A stretch of DNA of 8,324 nucleotides. Origin: Pelomonas sp041914785. Its GTDB lineage: Bacteria > Pseudomonadota > Gammaproteobacteria > Burkholderiales > Burkholderiaceae_C. Numbering within the stretch: the first letter of the stretch is position 1; each line of letters begins with the position of its first letter. Position numbers and translations under genes: made by a program. Location of the stretch: positions 1 through 8,324 of the forward strand of contig JAYSCT010000168.1 in NCBI GenBank assembly GCA_041914785.1, given 5' to 3'. Shown here in pieces: positions 6,573-8,324 of this stretch. Under the pieces are notes generated by a model. That model was not told the DNA's origin, did no database searches, and saw only the letters and a list, made by a program, of their open reading frames with translations.

Positions 6573-6590
6573 GTTTGCATTCACGCAAAC
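6573..6590. repeat. GTTTGC/GCAAAC dyad upstream of the PEP-CTERM gene
   Basis: GTTTGC (6573-6578), 6-nt spacer, GCAAAC (6585-6590): a perfect 18-bp dyad. A third half-site, GCAAAC at 6520-6525, lies 65 bp upstream of the second arm in the same orientation, and both plus-strand copies extend to GCAAACC. Their position upstream of the -24/-12 candidate suits activator binding sites, though the dyad itself is closer to the promoter than most sigma-54 enhancers. Palindrome TTCCGGAA (6564-6571) lies just before it. Confidence 0.4.
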
Positions 6591-6617
6591 CACTGTCCCG
6601 GAACGGGTTTTTCAAGC

Positions 6618-6633
6618 AGGCACGCAATGTGCT
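6618..6633 (+). promoter_or_regulatory. Sigma-54 (-24/-12) promoter candidate for the PEP-CTERM gene
   Basis: AGGCACG-CAAT-GTGCT matches the sigma-54 consensus TGGCACG-N4-TTGCW at 10 of 12 specified positions. The essential GG (6619-6620) and GC (6631-6632) are present at the required 12-bp register. Transcription would start near 6644, leaving a leader of about 37 nt before the ATG. Known background: PEP-CTERM genes are often under the PrsK/PrsR system, where PrsR is a sigma-54 activator. No sigma-54 or PrsR gene is visible in the window to support this directly. Confidence 0.55.
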
Positions 6634-6666
6634 GACACCAGCGTGATTGTTGGCACATGGCCTCTC

Positions 6667-6673
6667 GGAGGAG
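6667..6673 (+). promoter_or_regulatory. Shine-Dalgarno site of the PEP-CTERM gene
   Basis: GGAGGAG lies 7 nt before ATG 6681, one of the strongest ribosome sites in the window. It fixes the start there and rules out the in-frame ATG at 6657, which lies upstream of the site. Confidence 0.85.
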
Positions 6674-6680
6674 ATTCACA

Positions 6681-7577
6681 ATGAAAGCAACTATTTCTCT
6701 CGCCATCCGGTCGCTCGGCGTGATGCTCGGCCTCGGCGCCTGCGTGGCGGCCCAGGCGGCCAATACCTGGTACTCCTACGGCTCCAGCAGCACCGTCGCC
6801 GGCATCGAAGCCAGCGCGTTCTACGCCGCCAACAAGACCGACGGCACCAACGCCATCGGCTCCACGACCACGTGGACCAGCACCACGCTGGCCTGGGCCA
6901 GCGGCTACGGCCTGAAGGTGGACAGCGACAGCACCACCTCGCCCAACCACGCCGTCGACAACTCGATCCGCACCGAAGCCATCCTGCTGAAGTTCACCGG
7001 CGGCCCGGTGGCGCTGTCCGCCATCGACCTGAGCTGGGTCGGCTGCCCGAACGGCACCAACAGCAGCACCTGCTCGGACGCCGACATCACGATCTACCGC
7101 TACAACGGCACTGATCCCACGCCCATGACCAACACTTCGTCGGCGCCCATCGTGGCCTCGCAGTCGGCCATGACGACCAACGGCTGGACGCTGGTGGGCA
7201 GCTACGCCGACCTGAAGGAAGACACCAACACCACGTCGCCATACAACATGGTCAACGGCTCGACGACCAGCGCTCAGGGCGCCCTGAGCGATGGCGTGTA
7301 CTACTCGAGCTGGTGGCTGATCTCCGCCTTCAACAGCAGCCTGGACACCACCAAGGCGCTCTCGACCGGCACGGCCGGTTTCAACAACGGCAACGACTAC
7401 TTCAAGCTGTACTCCGTGGCGGCCTCCACCTGCACAGGTACCGTCACGTCCGGCGGCACCTGCACGCCGCCCAGCAACTCGGGCAAGCTGCCCGAGCCGG
7501 CCACGCTGGCGCTGACGAGCGTCGCGCTGGTGGGCGTCATGGGTCTGCGCCGCCGCAAGGCCAAGCTGGCTGCCTGA
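6681..7577 (+). CDS. PEP-CTERM domain surface protein (exosortase substrate)
   Basis: A 298-residue exported protein built to be processed by exosortase, the membrane transpeptidase-like enzyme that recognises PEP-CTERM tails. The tail is complete: KLPEPATLAL with the Pro-Glu-Pro at 271-273, a hydrophobic helix to about 289, and the basic end RRRK (290-293). The N-terminus is a signal peptide with a likely cut after AAQA (26); an LGAC stretch (18-21) also resembles a lipobox. The mature part is rich in Ser, Thr and Asn, a usual trait of the class and of glycosylated surface proteins. Cysteines come in pairs (122/131 and 251/261) that could form disulfides. The SPNHAVDN, ILLKF and DADITIY stretches recall the exosortase-dependent surface protein group XDP1, but that subgroup call is tentative. 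It is monocistronic by layout: own ribosome site, upstream promoter candidates, strong terminator after it. Confidence 0.93.
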   Translation: MKATISLAIRSLGVMLGLGACVAAQAANTWYSYGSSSTVAGIEASAFYAANKTDGTNAIGSTTTWTSTTLAWASGYGLKVDSDSTTSPNHAVDNSIRTEAILLKFTGGPVALSAIDLSWVGCPNGTNSSTCSDADITIYRYNGTDPTPMTNTSSAPIVASQSAMTTNGWTLVGSYADLKEDTNTTSPYNMVNGSTTSAQGALSDGVYYSSWWLISAFNSSLDTTKALSTGTAGFNNGNDYFKLYSVAASTCTGTVTSGGTCTPPSNSGKLPEPATLALTSVALVGVMGLRRRKAKLAA

Positions 7578-7598
7578 CCGTCCGCTCGCCCCATCCGC

Positions 7599-7629
7599 AA
7601 AAGGCACTCTTCGGAGTGCCTTTTTGTTT
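7599..7629 (+). terminator. Intrinsic terminator after the PEP-CTERM gene
   Basis: GGCACTC (7603-7609), TTCG tetraloop (7610-7613), GAGTGCC (7614-7620), with AAAA before and TTTTTGTTT after, so the stem extends to 11 bp with A-T pairs. The perfect stem, stable UUCG-type loop and U tract make this the clearest terminator in the window. It begins 22 nt after the stop codon and separates this gene from the acyl-CoA dehydrogenase gene. Confidence 0.93.
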
Positions 7630-7649
7630 GGCTGGCGCCAACCGCTGCA

Positions 7650-7667
7650 CTGTCCCTGGCCGGACAG
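7650..7667. repeat. CTGTCC/GGACAG dyad upstream of the acyl-CoA dehydrogenase gene
   Basis: CTGTCC (7650-7655), 6-nt spacer, GGACAG (7662-7667): a perfect 18-bp dyad, about 70 nt before the ATG at 7736. TGCTAAAAC (7686-7694) downstream resembles an extended -10 element, without a clear -35. The dyad could be an operator for a dimeric repressor of acyl-CoA metabolism; this is inference from position and symmetry only. Confidence 0.3.
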
Positions 7668-7735
7668 CGCAGATGCGAACGACCGTGCTAAAACGCGCGG
7701 CATTCCCATCACGACAACGCAGCACGCGGAGACAC

Positions 7736-8324
7736 ATGGACCTCAACTTCACCGATGCGGAGCTGGCCTTCCGCGCCGAGGTGCGCGAATGGGTGCGCGC
7801 CAACCTGCCGGCCGACATCGCCCACAAGGTGCGCCATGCGCTGCGCCTGAACAAGGACGACCTGCAGCGCTGGGCCAAGATCCTGGGCGCCAAGGGCTGG
7901 CACGGCTGGGCCTGGCCCAAGCAGTTCGGCGGCCCGGGCTGGAATGCCGTGCAGCGCCACCTGTTCGAGGAGGAATGCGCCCTCGCCTGCGCGCCGCGCA
8001 TCGTGCCGTTCGGGCCGGTGATGGTCGCGCCGGTCATCATGGCCTTCGGCACGCCGGAGCAGCAGCAGCGCTTCCTGCCGGGCATCATGAGTGGCGAGGT
8101 CTGGTGGAGCCAGGGCTACAGCGAGCCGGGCTCCGGCTCCGACTTGGCCTCATTGAAATGCCGTGCCGAACGGCAGGGCGACAAATACATCGTCAACGGC
8201 CAGAAGACCTGGACGACGCTGGGCCAGTACGGCGACTGGATCTTCTGCCTGGTGCGCACCTCTACCGAAGGCAAGCCGCAGACGGGCATCAGCTTCCTGC
8301 TGATCGACATGAAGTCGCCCGGCG
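7736..8324 (+). CDS. Acyl-CoA dehydrogenase, N-terminal part (PimC-like; cut by right edge)
   Basis: FAD-dependent acyl-CoA dehydrogenases introduce the trans-2,3 double bond into acyl-CoA thioesters. The 196 visible residues cover the N-terminal helical domain (MDLNFTDAELAFRAEVREW onward) and most of the middle beta domain. The family signature GYSEPGSGSDLASLK begins at residue 127, followed by YIVNGQKTWTTLGQYGDWIF and GISFLLIDMKSPG. The WSQGYSEPGSGSD and TTLGQYGDWIFCLVRT wording is close to what is known of the large subunit of pimeloyl-CoA dehydrogenase (PimC), which acts on medium-chain dicarboxylyl-CoAs together with PimD. That substrate call is tentative. The FAD- and substrate-binding C-terminal domain with the catalytic Glu lies beyond the window, as would any small-subunit gene. 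ATG 7736 has GGAG 4 nt upstream. The gene is insulated from the PEP-CTERM gene by the terminator at 7599. Confidence 0.92.
   Translation, partial: MDLNFTDAELAFRAEVREWVRANLPADIAHKVRHALRLNKDDLQRWAKILGAKGWHGWAWPKQFGGPGWNAVQRHLFEEECALACAPRIVPFGPVMVAPVIMAFGTPEQQQRFLPGIMSGEVWWSQGYSEPGSGSDLASLKCRAERQGDKYIVNGQKTWTTLGQYGDWIFCLVRTSTEGKPQTGISFLLIDMKSPG

Noticed and set aside
6597..6614. CCCG-GAA-CGGG followed by TTTTT as a terminator for prsT
   Set aside because: The stem is only 4 bp with a 3-nt loop, too weak for a confident call, and it lies within the putative regulatory region.
6651..6665. TGGCAC at 6651 as a sigma-54 -24 element
   Set aside because: No GC element occurs 12 bp further on, and the site is too close to the ribosome site of the PEP-CTERM gene.
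6657..6680. Earlier ATG at 6657 as start of the PEP-CTERM protein
   Set aside because: It lies upstream of the strong GGAGGAG site, which is placed ideally for ATG 6681, and the added residues spoil a normal signal peptide.
6612..7712. 366-codon minus-strand open frame opposite the PEP-CTERM gene
   Set aside because: It runs through the intrinsic terminator and the promoter region of the real gene and has no recognisable domain.
1..8324. tRNA, rRNA, CRISPR array, insertion sequence, or attachment site
   Set aside because: No cloverleaf, repeat-spacer pattern, transposase, or terminal repeats were seen; almost all sequence is accounted for by recognisable genes.

Overview
The window is a very GC-rich stretch with G or C at almost every third codon position. 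Its gene content points to a betaproteobacterium of the order Burkholderiales, probably in the Rubrivivax/Leptothrix/Roseateles/Aquincola part of that order. Pointers are the long E. coli-type ArgG, the long-form MurB, a periplasmic Lig E-type DNA ligase, a PEP-CTERM/PrsT pair and a PimC-like acyl-CoA dehydrogenase. The assignment is inferred from protein families only. About 95% is coding; no RNA genes, insertion sequences, prophage parts or CRISPR arrays were seen.

Layout: (1) 2-463, the 3' end of argG on the plus strand. (2) 460-2455, two minus-strand genes in tandem, murB followed by an exported ATP-dependent DNA ligase (ligE). The ligase and argG stop codons overlap inside a small perfect hairpin. 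(3) 2494-6513, a plus-strand series divergent from murB: yajQ (c-di-GMP-binding family), a periplasmic retropepsin-like aspartic protease starting 1 nt after the yajQ stop, and after a 65-nt gap full of GC-rich hairpins, prsT, the large TPR protein of the PEP-CTERM/exosortase system. (4) 6514-6680, a regulatory gap with a good sigma-54 (-24/-12) promoter candidate and repeated GCAAAC half-sites. (5) 6681-7577, a Ser/Thr/Asn-rich exosortase substrate with a textbook PEP-CTERM tail, closed by a strong intrinsic terminator. (6) 7736 to the right edge, the 5' part of an acyl-CoA dehydrogenase gene.

How the genes fit together: the left part is housekeeping (arginine synthesis, peptidoglycan precursor synthesis) plus one envelope-targeted DNA ligase. 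The centre is the interesting part. A c-di-GMP-binding-family protein, a periplasmic protease, the PEP-CTERM system TPR protein and an exosortase substrate lie head to tail. The substrate gene has its own sigma-54-like promoter, which fits the known link between PEP-CTERM proteins and the PrsK/PrsR two-component system (PrsR is a sigma-54-dependent regulator). No exosortase, PrsK/PrsR or exopolysaccharide genes are in the window, so this looks like a satellite of a main PEP-CTERM/EPS locus elsewhere. The individual families are all known; what may be new is the grouping and its regulation.
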